64,000 nucleotides of DNA from Oxytricha trifallax (taxonomy: Eukaryota; Ciliophora; Spirotrichea; Sporadotrichida; Oxytrichidae): NCBI GenBank assembly GCA_000711775.1, contig ARYC01000105.1:62001-126000 (forward strand), given 5' to 3'. Positions 1 to 11,759 of the stretch are shown one piece after another. The position numbers were made by a program, and so were the translations under genes. A model generated the notes under the pieces. It made no database searches. It was not told where the DNA came from and saw only the letters and a program-made list of their open reading frames with translations. How positions within the stretch are numbered: position 1 is the stretch's first letter; every line of letters starts with the position of its first letter.

Positions 1-135
1 TATTATTATTATTATTGGCTTTCCAGTTGTTCTCTCAACAATATTTTTGTTTGGCATGTCACCTTAGTCATTCAATCTCCTTTGCTTCTTTGTCATCAAA
101 ATCTTTCCGAGCTTCCTGCGATACCTCCATTGCTA
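1..135. other. Left flank of the LINE insertion
   Basis: The window opens in a short (TAT)n run, possibly the tail of another retroelement lying outside. It is followed by moderately GC-rich sequence with no reading frame I recognise. It ends at the 12-bp sequence ATATCTCCACTA (136-147) that is repeated after the LINE tail, so this stretch and the DNA after 1839 were probably contiguous before the LINE inserted. Confidence 0.4.
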
Positions 136-147
136 ATATCTCCACTA

Positions 148-1794
148 ATTATTAAATTAAAAAGTTAATAGATGGCACGAGGCTTTTTGTCACAAAACTT
201 CTAAATTTAATATCAGAGTGCCTACTCTGTCATGGAAGCGCAGAATCTGCTAGATTTGTCTCCCATACTTATTCCGGAGGTTGAACCCAACTGGCTTCAG
301 TCAGTTCTTCAATCTGAAATCTCTGAGGTTGGCTCTCAGAATCTCCACACATCGGAGTCACCGGACCCAGTGTAGATCCATACTACCTAGTAGCCTCCTA
401 TTTAGTACCCTGACCTATCTCCAGAACAACATACCGATCTGATCCTAGAACAGAATAGTATACCGATCACCGGCAACGAAAATATCCAAGCCCTTAGGTA
501 GAACACTAATCCTACTAGACTTGATAAGATGGTCATCCTCGGATCACACCTAATCCAACCTTACTACCTCTGGTGGAAAAGAACTAAGATTAAAATTTCC
601 AGAGGTACTCCTTAAGGTGGAAAACTTTCGCCTCTCTTTTTCGTACTAGTACTAGATACTGCCCTCAAAACCTTTGAGATAAAATACAACTTCCCTATCT
701 TCAAACACATTAAGATCTATGCTGATGACATGGTTATTATATTCTAATCTGACCACGACATTCCTCTCATAAAATAGTAATTAAGGGAACATTTATTCTC
801 TTTCGGCCTGGTCATCAATTATGCCAAATGTGCCGAAATCAACAAAGGCTAGTTCGAATTTGACCTCAGAGCTCAAACTCATTTTAAGTACTTAGGAGTT
901 GACATCCACAAAGACCCTATTAAGAACTTTCAATTTCTCCTTAAGGAAATCTAAGATGAACTCAAAAACACTTATATAAGACTCTTCAAAGGCGACTAAG
1001 CCCTTTACAGTAGAGTATACCAATAGTATATTTACTCCAAGTTCTAATTTAAAATCTGTCCCTTGCTTCTAACTCTCAATAATCAAGACTTTTTTAAAGC
1101 CATTGATATTCTTAAAAGAAAACTAGTAAGCTTTACTATAAAGGCCGACCCAATTCTTAAAATGTTCTTTAGTAATCAACTAAGAACCTATGACTCCTCC
1201 CCCTTTCACATGGAATTGTTCATAGCCCATAAAGTAGGTCGCAAATACAACATATAGGACACCTAAAACTACTAATTCAATAATATCGAATAACTTTCGA
1301 TTGGAAAAATGCAGAGGATTCTCACGAACCTCCAAACGTATTCAGGCATTGGTGTTCACAATCACTACCTATCAAGAAAGGAATACTTCCTAAAACTTCC
1401 CCTGAAATACGTTCCTAACACACTAGCAGTGGCCTTACAAAACGGCCCTAAGTTCTTTGGTAAAAATTTCAGATGCTCAGTTTGTAAAAGCATCTATTCT
1501 AGACCCTGTTACAACCATCACCTACCTACATTCAGAGATGAAGTATCTGCTACAATCCGAGAACTTATCGAACTCATGAAAGAAAGAGAAGAACTCTTAG
1601 AAGAAGAAGATAAATATCATGAGACAATGGAGACATGCCAAGAACAACTAAGATTCATTAAAAACAAACTTAAAGCTTCCGAAACTAGGCTCAAAAGTCA
1701 TCTTTGGTAGACATACCAAGATCTGACAACAAAAAGGGACTCCGTCCCTTCATAATGATATGCTCATGGGGTCTTGAACCCTCGATGCGAGTTA

Positions 1795-1827
<33 letters not shown>
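148..1827 (+). mobile_element. LINE-type (non-LTR) retrotransposon, internally deleted
   Basis: The unit carries one reading frame with a reverse transcriptase core, a short 3' untranslated part and a (TTA)n tail at about 1792-1830. The 12-bp sequence ATATCTCCACTA lies directly before it (136-147) and directly after the tail (1828-1839), which fits a target-site duplication made by target-primed reverse transcription. A small hairpin (GGGACTCCGTCCC) precedes the tail. At about 1.7 kb the unit is much shorter than a full LINE, and no endonuclease domain is visible, so it is a deleted or non-autonomous copy. Limits are inferred from the duplication. Confidence 0.75.
232..1758 (+). CDS. LINE reverse transcriptase, shortened (508 codons)
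   Basis: A single frame runs from ATG 232 to TGA 1756-1758 when TAA and TAG are read as glutamine. Residues about 1-115 are a Pro/Gln/Ser-rich leader. Then come RGTPQGGKLSP (RT motif with the conserved PQG), IYADDMVI (the YADD catalytic box, near residue 162), a thumb region, and a C-terminal CSVC...C..HH zinc-knuckle-like motif typical of LINE ORF2 ends, followed by a charged coiled tail. An AP-endonuclease domain, the RT fingers and the first palm aspartate motif that should precede PQG are not seen. An internal in-frame deletion seems to have joined the leader directly to the middle of the RT. It is unlikely to be active, yet no stop has accumulated. The start is the first in-frame ATG near the 5' end of the element. 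Confidence 0.75.

Positions 1828-1830
<3 letters not shown>
1792..1830 (+). repeat. (TTA)n tail of the LINE
   Basis: About twelve TTA/TAT units end the LINE. The LINE-like units near 10.9 and 23.9 kb end in comparable AT trinucleotide runs on the other strand. Confidence 0.8.
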
Positions 1831-1831
<1 letters not shown>

Positions 1832-2639
1832 CTCCACTATATTATTTCTCTTTGATCTTTCTCTTTGTGGTCTACCTCCAAGACATCTTCTATCATAGTC
1901 TTGTCCTCTGAATTCAACATATTCATCTCTACAGTCACAGTAGTCAACCCTGCATCCCTTTGTTATCGTCATCGTCTCTTCTCTCGCGCTTCTCTAGCTC
2001 TTTATCCTCAATAACACCCCCATCGACGAGTTTCTACTTCCACTCGACTTATTCATCAGATAGAGGCTAATCTCCACAGTAGACATCTTCGGCATTTTTT
2101 CGAAAACAGTATTGCAAACGAAGTAAGGGATGAATCTTCGATTTGGGGAAGGTCAGGGAGCTACCAGGCGATTCTCCATGTTCTAATCTATGGATATGAA
2201 GTCTTTGATTTAGACAAGTGTCTTAGATCGCGAGACAAGACAGCATCTATATTTTCGGGGACTACCCTATGCCAACATCCTGAGGCTCCAAATTTCAACT
2301 GCGTGTATACTCCATTTAAGTCAAACTTGCGAATCTCCTTATTCTGCTGCTCTTTTCACACTCAAAACCCCAAAACTTCTAAATGAGGTATATAAGTGGT
2401 TTGATTTGTAGGGTATTGTTGAGTTTTTATTGGGGTTAGTAGAGAAAACGCAGGTTTTATATGAATTTAATGATTATTTAATGAGTATTAGAGTACTTAG
2501 TTCAAACAAATTTTATCTGCTTATCTTTATGATACCTCTTGAATCTAGCAGTCTGTAGTATTTCTAGTATATCATCCAACGATTATCTTGGGTATGCTAG
2601 TACTTTAGGATGACCATATCAACTATCTATTAATTTCAT

Positions 2640-3790
2640 TGCATAATTCATCATGTTTAATATGTTTAGCAGCCAAACTTATTGATTATTTCTCATATTT
2701 TGTTCCAAAGTATTACATACTTTCCATATCGCACTCTAAGATAATTGCAGCTACCGCCCATACATCCCATTATACAGAGCCATTTGTCCATTTCTCTCTT
2801 TTTGGGAGATATCCTGAAGTGCCTAAAACCTTAGGTAAAATCACTATCTCTTGTCTTATTGCTCTGTTGAAATCTATGACTACTACTTCTAAAGGGCAAG
2901 ATTTAGCATTAAATTTTCTGGCTTCAAATCTCTCTGAACATACCCTAGATCATGAAGCTCTTTTACAACCTTAGTCATTTCTGTGAGTATCTCATTCAAA
3001 TCATAAGGATATCAATAATGATAGAGATAATCTCTTAGAGTCATTTCAAACTTCTTGAGTCTTAATGCAATAAAATGATGACCAAGTATAACTCCGTCGA
3101 GCTTAGCTAAGTTTTTGCATTACCTATTCTAAGCCTCTCTCAGTACTTTGTATTCATTTGCAAACTCATTTTAATATTGCTCGTTCTTAATGAGATACTT
3201 GAATGGATATACCATGTAAGCGAATTCATTAACAACTATAAGTTTTTCCTAGTATAGTTCATCAATATTAAAGTAGTTCTCAATACAACTGCTTTTGTCA
3301 ACTGCATTTAATGCAGGTATATGCATTACTCTCTCTTATAAGCATGCTTTTATACATACCATTTGCTGGTTGGTTTATAGACTCCAATCGCTTCTATCTC
3401 TTAAATCTCTCATACTCTTCTTATATTGACTCAAGAGAGATATTTTTTCTTTAAGCAGGTAAAAGCTTTAAGTCTCCTCATCTTTAATAAGGAATTCGCT
3501 TAAATGATACTTTTGCATATGCGTCTTTACTTTGCCTGAGTGAGTATAAGATTCAGATTCATGTATGTTGTGCACTAATATCTACCATCTTCCTTATCGT
3601 GCTTGAAATACACCTTAGCCTTTCCAGAATGTATCTATTTAATATGCCTCTTCAAGCTTTATTCAGTTGAGAAGAAATTTTAGCAGTCTTCACATTAAAA
3701 TGTTTAAAGTTTTTCTATTGGTTGCTGTTCCATATCTTTGTCAACCAATTCAACTTATTCTAAACTCCCATCTCTGCATTTTACTTCTTG
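2640..3790 (-). pseudogene. TBE1 zinc-finger/kinase gene remnant
   Basis: This stretch is collinear with the zinc-finger/kinase gene of copy 2. The complement of the kinase end (region around 2730-2830, matching the WDVWALAAI and GYYPERE part) and the zinc-finger part near 3540-3700 can be followed, but with several frame changes, so no complete product is possible. In the TBE family this is the 57-kDa gene, of unknown role. Limits are approximate. Confidence 0.65.
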
Positions 3791-3890
3791 TTTTAAACTT
3801 ATTTTAAAGATCTCAGCTTCAAACTATAGAGCTCTATGGTTTATTGGAGGAGCCAAAGTTTAGCAATGATTAATATTTTCCAAAAGAAAT

Positions 3891-4020
3891 TGTCTTACGA
3901 TTTAAGTTAGCCGCCTTGTTAAATTCAAATTTATGTCTTACGATTTAAGTTAGCCGCCATGTTTAAATTCAAATTTATGTCTTACAATTTAAGTTAGCCA
4001 CCATTTTTAAATTCAAATTT
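3891..4020. repeat. Three tandem ~43-bp repeats in TBE1 spacer
   Basis: Units start at 3891, 3934 and 3978, each beginning TGTCTTAC and containing TTTAAGTTAGCC then AAATTCAAATTTA. They lie between the divergent kinase and 22-kDa genes. Copy 2 has no such repeat here but a different short repeat, so this spacer evolves quickly. Confidence 0.85.
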
Positions 4021-4575
4021 AAATTACAATTCTTAATGAGTATTACTTACCTGGCTAAAGTATAGTTGAGCAGGAGTTAACTCTGCAGCAATAATGGATG
4101 ATTTTGAAATGTTAGACATCATATTTATACTAAGTTTATAACGAAAATTTTCTATTTCATGCATAATATTTTTAATATTGGTACCAACTTCGAAAAAATT
4201 CAGGTTAGTACTGGTACCAATTAGGTTTTGGACCATTTGGTACTTTTCCATTAAGACCTCATTAGATTAAAACTAGGTACTTTAGGTACTAATTAAGTTT
4301 TGGTACTATTAAATTGGTACCAATTAAAATTAAACGAATTTAGCACCAGTACTAATTAAATTTAAATGAATTTAGTACTGATTTAATGGAACTAAAATGA
4401 TAAAAATGGAGTTCAATCTCTTAAGTTTGTTACAACTTCTACAAACTTTCTCCACGTATCTTTGCAGCGTTGACATCCTATAAGATGCCTGTATTTAATA
4501 GTAAGTTTTTAAATAATAGGATTCAGAAGTCTATAAATTATAATTTGAAATTCATTTAAAGGAAGAGGAACAAAA

Positions 4576-5359
4576 ATGGAATCACTCAATGATTAAATGA
4601 AAAGGGTTGAAGCTCAAGAAATTATCTCAAGATTCAGAAGTAAAAGATCTCTATCGATACCTAACTTTACATGGTAAGATAATTTGATGGCTATTAACAT
4701 ATTATACAGCTGGTTTATTCCTTCAAACGATGGAAGTTACCAAAATTTCATTCTTAAAAGCAATACTTTGTGAGGAGAAGAAAGTTTTTAAAGATAAAGA
4801 GATTAAACTAATTGAAATTCCAAACTACCCTGAGATTTCAGTTACTAATCATTATGAGGATGCTATGAAAGATGAGAAAGTGGTCGTTTTCCTACCAAGA
4901 AACAGCTCTATAATAAACTACCAGAGAGGAACTTCTTCTTTGGTGTTCTTGGTACAATAAAGAGGAGTATCTCAGAGAAATAATTGAAGAAGCTCATAAG
5001 AAACAATATTTTATCTCTCCTGAAGACTAGAAGAAGCATGGAATTCTAATAATCTCAGCTTGGCTAGAGGAACTTAAGATGCATTATTATCTTTCAAGTA
5101 AGCTTTGACATATAACTTTGTAAGAAAATCTGGCACTGGTATATAGCTTATGAAAGAGCATGCTAAGGTTCATAGAGATAGAAAACAGCATACTGTTCAT
5201 TTAGTTAGCAAGAGACTTTATAAAGATGTTTAAAAGCCAGAAGATATGAACATAGATGCAGGTGATGGCAGCAAGAGAAGAAACTTAGGGCCTGTCAAGT
5301 CTTAAAAAGAAGAAAAGAAAGAGAAGCCTAATCCCTATAATGGTTAATTTAATAAGTGA
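4576..5359 (+). pseudogene. TBE1 22-kDa gene remnant
   Basis: The start at ATG 4576 reads MESLNDQMKRVEAQEII, matching the first residues of copy 2. After codon ~35 the frame is lost, is regained around 4730 (ISFLKAILCEEKK), and the C-terminal part (KSGTG, MNIDAGDGSKRRNLG) ends at TGA 5357-5359. Several indels and one lost A near 5127 break it. The 22-kDa product of TBE elements has no assigned function. Confidence 0.7.
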
Positions 5360-5369
5360 ACTATTTCAT

Positions 5370-6432
5370 TCATTTAATGCTAAAACTTATTAATAAACAT
5401 TCATTCTTCCTTTCCTTGCACATAAATATAGTAGTCTTACTTTATTCACTCTCTTGCAACTACTTTGTATTAAGTCAACTGTATCGATGGGCAAGTCATG
5501 CATAAGATGATACAGCAGTAGCTTCTTGTAGTAAGTATTGATTTAACTCCAGTAAAATTCTATCCATTAAATTATGGGCTATAAGGAAAGTTGAAAACAT
5601 GAGTTATGTTTACTTTTCACAAGCTTTCTTATACTCATTAGTCTTATGAACTGATAAGTTATCAACAAACTAGATGATCTCTTGATTATTGTATCTATTT
5701 CTTAGCTTATGCAAGAACTCAATATATTACTCTTGCTTAATAGAGCGAGGATGAATGACATAACTTTATAAGCCTGAATCTTCGCTAATACCAGCTAAAA
5801 TTGTATGGGTGACAACCTTCCCTTTTAAGTTATAAACTTCAATGTTATCATACTTCTTGTACCATGAATTATTAATAAACGTGTTGAAGGTAAACACAAC
5901 TTTATCTGCATGTACGAATTTGATGTTATTATCAATAGCTCTCTGCATTTAATCATATATATATAGATTAAATTATTACTATAAAAAGGAACTGTAAAAT
6001 CAATCACTCTCATCACTCTGTTGACAGTCTTGAAAGTAATACCAATTCTTCTAAAAAAATTAACTATAGTCTAAGGAGAGATACGCACTTCAGGAAACTT
6101 GCGATGAAACATGACAGCTCGTTAGTCAAGAGGAAAGTGAGCCCAATACTTTAACGTCTTAGAAACACATAGGTAGTCAATATGGGTCTGAGAAAACTTT
6201 TATTTTTTGCTGGATGTTTTCAAGTACCAGAACTTAAATGCTAAACAGCTAGCAGGCAGTGATTCCTAAAAGTTGAGGCACTCTAGTGTAAGAGCTTTGC
6301 TATAGCTGCATAATTTAGCACTGGTTTGACTTAGTCTATATTAATACTCGTACCATAGCTAAGCTTAAGCAATAAATCTAAATATTTCTCATCATAAATA
6401 GACCCTTAGTTTCTATAATTTCTATTTCTCAT
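5370..6432 (-). pseudogene. TBE1 DDE transposase gene, inactivated
   Basis: Reading from ATG at 6432 gives MRNRNYRNQGSIYDEKYLD and a helix-turn-helix-like region. A long stretch with the first catalytic Asp (HADKVVF) and the second (FVDNLSVHK) follows. Around 5570-5620 indels destroy the third catalytic block: the expected GIEFYWG is out of frame. This is the 42-kDa transposase of the TBE family (IS630/Tc1-type DDE). The copy can make no full enzyme. Confidence 0.8.
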
Positions 6433-7161
6433 TTTGCAAAATAAACTAATTTCTCTTCTAACCCCAATAAGACCCCAACTATATTCTACAAATCAAAGCA
6501 CTTATAAACCTCATTAAGGAGTTTTGGGGTTTTGACTGTACTGCATGTTTTCCTCTATCTTGCTCTGTAGGGCACTTTGGCGGATTCTCCAGCTATATAC
6601 AGGGGTTCAAAAGAGATGGACTGTGCTTACCAATAAAGAGTCACAGGAATCCTGAAACAGTTTACAGTGATCACTGCACTCGTTGGCGTCTCAACCAATG
6701 AAGTTCCGTCCCACTCTGGCACTTCAGAGATCCACTATGACTATCTCGCACCAAAGGGAACAGGATCAAGATACAAGAGAGTAGAAGTTGTTTAGAGTTT
6801 AAGATGCATCGAATACAAGACTTTCTATTACTATTACTCTTTCAGTCGTTGCGTATATACCTATAGTCTCAGCTCAAACGATTCTGACACATCAAGCTCA
6901 TCTAACTCACATTGCACCAAGGACTACTTTAAATACACTAACACCAAGATCCCAACTGCTCAATGAGTCTCAAGTGTTGTCGGTATTTCTAGTGATGGTC
7001 ACTGGGCCACTGAGGTTTTATGGAAGCCATGTGATGTTGATGTTTTTAATAGTGTTACAGTAAATGGCAAATATATCAATGGCTTTACACTCCTCTCTCA
7101 CTGCACCCATGCCTGCAGGGCCCCCCGCTAGAAGTACTGGCTCAATGGCGTCATCATTTGA

Positions 7162-7920
7162 TGTCTCTGGTAGCGGCATTTTATCTGTTATCATCCTGGA
7201 TTAGTTTACTATATAAGGGAGGCCGCCATTTAGAGCTGTTAGGAATAATTTTAAAGTCTGATTAATAATAATAATTTGATTAAATACGAACATTAGAAAT
7301 TAAGTTACTTGTTGATTTATGAAGACCTCCTATAAATATATATATATAAATAAGTACCTAGTGATTAAAATTAAAAGCAACATAATATTAATAAGATTAT
7401 TGATTAAATTTTAATTTAAATTATAAATTCAAAATTTTTAAATTCAAAATATTTAGTCTTTTATTTAATTTAATACTACTTTTCATTAGCAATCAATTCT
7501 GATTAAATTAAAGTTAATGTTTATTTAAACTTAAAATTTACTAAAAAATGATTTACCTCTATTATTATTTTTAATGGGCAAATAAAATAGGGTTTTAAAT
7601 GAAAAATTATTATTACATTATAGCATTTATTTTGTAAATACAGTTAAGTTTAATTGAAATTTAAATGATGGTTGCTATAATTCTTGTAATTTAAAAATAC
7701 ATCCTCCTAAGTAATAATAAAGCTCTTCAAGAACAACACAAATATTTAATTCATTGAATTATTTGGAGAATTGGTCCTTGTTGTTAAGCTTATTCTAAAC
7801 TTATGAGAAAGATTTTATTACAAAATATTGCATGATTGGTGATCAAGATTGATTCAATCATTTTTAATACTTCGTAGTATTTTTTTCTAATTAAATCCGT
7901 TTATTTCTGTATCATCTGAG
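7162..7920. other. AT-rich spacer
   Basis: Very AT-rich DNA with homopolymer runs and an AT dinucleotide patch near 7338. I see no coding block. Confidence 0.5.
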
Positions 7921-7922
7921 TA

Positions 7923-8337
7923 TTGTAGAAATACATTTGAATTTGGAAAATTAATTATAATTAAATTAATAATAAATCAAAATCGTGGCAGATAAAGTTG
8001 GCCAATTTGAACGATCTTGGGCTCCTTCGATAGAGAATTCAAAATTAGCTGGACTTTACTATTGGCGGTACTATTTTATCGCATCCCCAGAGCGAGATAA
8101 CTTCACTTTAATTAAACATATCTAAATTCATTAAATTATACCCTCACATTAAAGTGAAGTTATCTCGCTCCAGGGATGCGATAAAATAGTACCGCCAATA
8201 GTAAAGTCCAGCTAATTTTGAATTCTCTATCGAATGAGCCCAAGATCGTTCAAATTGGCCAACTTTAACTGCCACGATTTTGATTTATTATTAATTTAAT
8301 TATAATTAATTTTCCAAATTCAAATGTATTTCTACAA
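7923..8337. mobile_element. Palindromic MITE, copy 1 (415 bp, TA-flanked)
   Basis: Two long arms are almost perfect inverted copies, starting TTGTAGAAATACATTTG and ending with its complement, around a central spacer of some tens of bases near 8105-8145. TA flanks both ends (7921-7922, 8338-8339). The arms include a GC-richer core (GGCGGTACTATTTTATC). No coding capacity. The TA target and terminal pattern suggest mobilisation by a Tc1/mariner-type transposase. This is inferred, since no parent element is in the window. Confidence 0.88.
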
Positions 8338-8339
8338 TA

Positions 8340-10260
8340 ATAACTTTTTGAATCGGTATATATATAAATAGATAAAAATAACTGAAGTTTAGTTTATGCT
8401 TAAATTTTTAGGGCGGATTTTTCATTATATATTTCCAATTCCTACAATTCTTTTTATTTTTCTTGGAGCATAAGGATTTTCATGCATTTATACTTTATTT
8501 AAATTGTTTTTTATCAATATTAGCTTGGTTGATTATAATTACTGATGTTTACCAAATAATATTAACAAATTATTATTATTTGAACTCTATATATCCAAAT
8601 AATACCTATCTTGAATAAAAAAATATTATTTAATTTTATACTTAGCTATTAACTAAATTAAACTAATTATAATTATATTAATATAAACTCTTTTTAACTA
8701 AATTATGAAATCAACTTCATATAAATTTCACTTTATTTGATATTTTATCTCTTCCTAATTTTAATTTTTATGCTTGTTTAATGATTTTTCTTATCATCTC
8801 TTTACTTAAATCTTTTAATTTTCCTCAATGGCATCTCCAAAATATTATAGAGGCTTGTGTAAAAGCTGTTTTAATATTTTATTTTCATGATTTGCTTCAC
8901 TTTACTTGAATATAAATTATTATTTATTCTATAAAATTTAAAATAACTCATACTATTATTATTTAATCTTATATTTTCTATTTTATTGTCATATTGTCTA
9001 ACCTTAATTTGATGTTTATTTAAATTTTGCCTTTTCAAAATGCTCTATATTATTAAAAGATTATATTAGCCAAGTTACTTACTAATTGATTTATTTTAAT
9101 ATGAGGAACTGTAGATGTAGTATTTTCTATAAATTAATATTTATACAATACGATATAAAATGTTTTATAAAATATTTGCTCAAAATTCAGATATAGTTCT
9201 AAATTAAGATAAATATTGATCTTAAGATAGAAAGCTAAAAAGATTAATATTTATAATTCATTTATTCTAAGACATTAAAATGTTCATATCACTTATAATA
9301 ATTTAATTTAATGTATTGAGGTAATTACTTTTAAGAAATATAATTATGACTATTCATAAAAACAGAATAAAAATACCTTTGGTTAAGTCTTTTAAAATCA
9401 TAATTTAACTAAAATGTAAGATTTAATATTTTTATTTATAGCTTTCATGTAAATATTTGAGTATACTTTCTTTGTTTTAATTAACATTAACTTAATTCAT
9501 TCTGCTCTTTAATCCCAATATTATTGTCATATTTTTCAGGTAAGTTATGTCAGTATATCTTTATTTTTTGAAAATTAAATTTCTTGAAATATATATCTTT
9601 TAAAATAAAAAAAAACATATTCATTGTAAGAACAGTGAATAAACTTTAATCTGCTAATATTATTGAAAATGGGTTTACATTAAACATAATTTTAATAATT
9701 ATCTAGAATTAATATATACTCAAATGAACTTAATTAATTGCAAGAATTAATTTCTTATAAAATTAATTTAATTTATTATACATTTTTCCAATGAATTCAG
9801 TCTGTTTTATAATGACAAGATAAATAGTTTGTTAGATTTTATATAAAATTTAATTAAATTTGGTGGGAAAATTGTTCAATGCTTTATCTTTTGAAGTTCA
9901 AAATTAATATTAAAAAATACAAAAGATTAGGAAATATAAACTTGAACAGTAAATAAACTACCAGTTTAATAGATGCTTAAGAGAGATTATTGTTAAAAGT
10001 TAAAATCATGAATTAATCATTTCAATGTTTTATAAATGTTATGAAAAATACATACTTTGTAATTTAATTTTGATTTTTGTAATTTTATTATTGTTTATTT
10101 TATTTATTGAATTATTGTTGTTTTGCAAAGAGTTAACTACTTGAAAATTCAATTGCAAATTCTTTTAATATGCTACTCATCTTTTTTTTAAGTGATAAAA
10201 AGATTCTGGAACATGAACAAATAATTCTTGTTATTGATTCTCATTCTAGTTTTTAATATC
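8340..10260. other. AT-rich noncoding stretch
   Basis: Very AT-rich with no convincing reading frame under the ciliate code. Expected to be eliminated DNA or intergenic germline sequence. Nothing else seen. Confidence 0.5.
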
Positions 10261-10269
10261 ACACGCTCT

Positions 10270-10850
10270 ATTCTTTCTTTCAAGCATCATTCTATTTGCC
10301 TCGCTATTCTCTATAAAGTAATCGAATTCCCTAGTCAAACCATCATTCTATTGTGATTGCACGATAATGTAATTGTTCAAGCCTCGATCTCAATTTATAG
10401 ATTTAAGTTTTTATCGAGAAGAGCAGAGTTGGCGTATCTAGAATCATCTAGTTCATTCTATTTTGAGTGATTTAGTTATTGCGAGCTCTAATTATAGTGT
10501 TAAGGTCAATGACTTTAACAGAGTGATTAAATTTATTAGTGCTTCTAAATCAATTCTCCTCTGCAAATCATCATACTCCTCTCAGTATCTTTCTTCAAGT
10601 GACTTTAAACGCTTAAACTCCTTTTATTAGCTGGCTTATAGAGTCTCTACATTGTGCGCATCAATCTATCATTCAAGTACAATTTATCCTTGCCTACAAA
10701 TAGTAGGATTTCCGAGTCAATTATTATGTCGTGGTCATCAATTATAGCAAATGATTTGGTTTTATCATATTCGATAGCTTTGATTCAGGCATCAAGCTCG
10801 AATCTCTCTATGGATCTTTGATCGTTCTGGACTTAAGCTCTCGTTCACAG
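10270..10850 (-). other. Minus-strand coding-like segment, unrecognised
   Basis: On the minus strand the composition becomes codon-like, with runs such as FAIIDDHDIIIDSEILLFVG and LYLNDRLMRTMQRLYKPANK. One in-frame TGA and probable shifts break it. No family recognised. It lies just downstream of the tail of the minus-strand retroelement-like unit at 10,862, so it may be an older element into which that one inserted, or part of a host gene. Confidence 0.4.
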
Positions 10851-10861
10851 TGGCAATTTAT

Positions 10862-11720
10862 CTATATTATAATAAAAATAATAAAATTTAAATAATATGA
10901 TTACATTGAGGTGTTTAGTTCCACATTCTCTTATATTTTGATAATATATAAGGGAAAAGTTATTTTGATTATAGTGGATCTTTACCTCTTTGACTCGTGG
11001 TTATGTTTATTGTTTACGTAGCTCATACTAGAAGGCAGGTCTTGTCTACTTAGTAGTAGTTCTACTTCTGCTTCTATCTATTACGGTATAAGTAGCCACT
11101 CTCTTTGCTCTTGGTTACTTTAACTTTTCAGCATTCATTTTGCCTTGGAGTTTAGTATCGACAATCATAATACTTGGTTAATAGTTGTAATGTTAATTAA
11201 CTTACCGATCAGATTATGTTCTGACTTCATGACTTAACTTAAGTCCGTATTCACAGAATTTTCCTGTTTAATAGGGAAATTAATTGAATCTTAGTCAACT
11301 GGGATGGGTCTTTGTAGTCTTTGTTAAGTCCTACGCATGGACCACTCCTAAAAGGGATCTTGACTGTCCAGTTGTTTTTAATGGGAATAGGAAGATTCTC
11401 TTGTTAGTTTTTATCTTCTTCATCCTCTCCAGTGTCGATCGGTTTTTGTTCTCATTTACTTGGTAATGAAAAATAATGGAAATAATGGCTCCATTCTTGA
11501 ATCATGACTTTGTATTTAACTAAGTTTTTATACACAATCAAGCAGGAGAATTTGATCGCTTCTTGTAGAGCTTAACGTGTATTTTTTGTGCATTAGATAG
11601 ATTAAATATCCAGTTAGGCCTTAAGTGGTCTGCTTGAATATTTGGAGCATCCTCATCAAGGCAGTGTGTCCACTTCCAAACTACCCTTTTACCTTCGTTT
11701 CCAACTTTGATCATTTCATG
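10862..11720 (-). mobile_element. Retroelement-like unit with AT-trinucleotide tail
   Basis: Read on the minus strand, coding-like text (for example HCLDEDAPNIQADHLRPNWI and later RVATYTVIDRSRSRTTTK) ends in CCTCAATGTAATCATAT followed by an AT-rich trinucleotide run (10,862-10,900). The unit at 23.9-25.4 kb has the same terminal sequence and the same kind of tail. That arrangement fits LINE 3' ends. No YADD motif is visible here and several TGA break the frame, so this is a 5'-truncated, decayed copy. Confidence 0.45.
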
Positions 11721-11759
11721 ACGGTTTAAGGTAGGTAATTTTACTAACTTCTTAAGTTA

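Larger units (their letters stand above)
2363..6534. mobile_element. TBE transposon, copy 1 (degenerate)
   Basis: The 4172-bp unit begins CAAAACCCCAAAAC and ends GTTTTGGGGTTTTG, an inverted repeat built on the C4A4 telomere repeat. ACT flanks both ends (2360-2362 and 6535-6537), matching the ANT target rule of TBE elements. The gene layout equals copy 2: minus-strand zinc-finger/kinase, plus-strand 22-kDa frame, minus-strand DDE transposase. All three frames carry shifts here. The inverted repeats also match each other further in (AAATGAGG / CATTAAGG side). TBE elements belong to the IS630/Tc1 superclass, are present in large numbers in Oxytricha germlines and are removed during macronuclear development. 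Confidence 0.93.
1856..7161 (+). pseudogene. Unrecognised reading frame split by TBE copy 1
   Basis: A frame open from 1856 to 2362 continues in the same frame from 6538 to the TGA at 6964-6966 if the transposon and one copy of its ACT duplication are left out. The parts are about 169 and 142 codons. The protein is rich in Ser, Tyr and Cys in its second half and shows no domain I know. After the TGA the same frame stays open for 64 more codons up to a second TGA (7159-7161), with similar composition, so the first TGA may be a nonsense change. No good ATG is seen at the 5' end, so an upstream segment is missing or lies elsewhere. It could be a MAC gene, a decayed gene, or part of an older retroelement. 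Confidence 0.4.
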
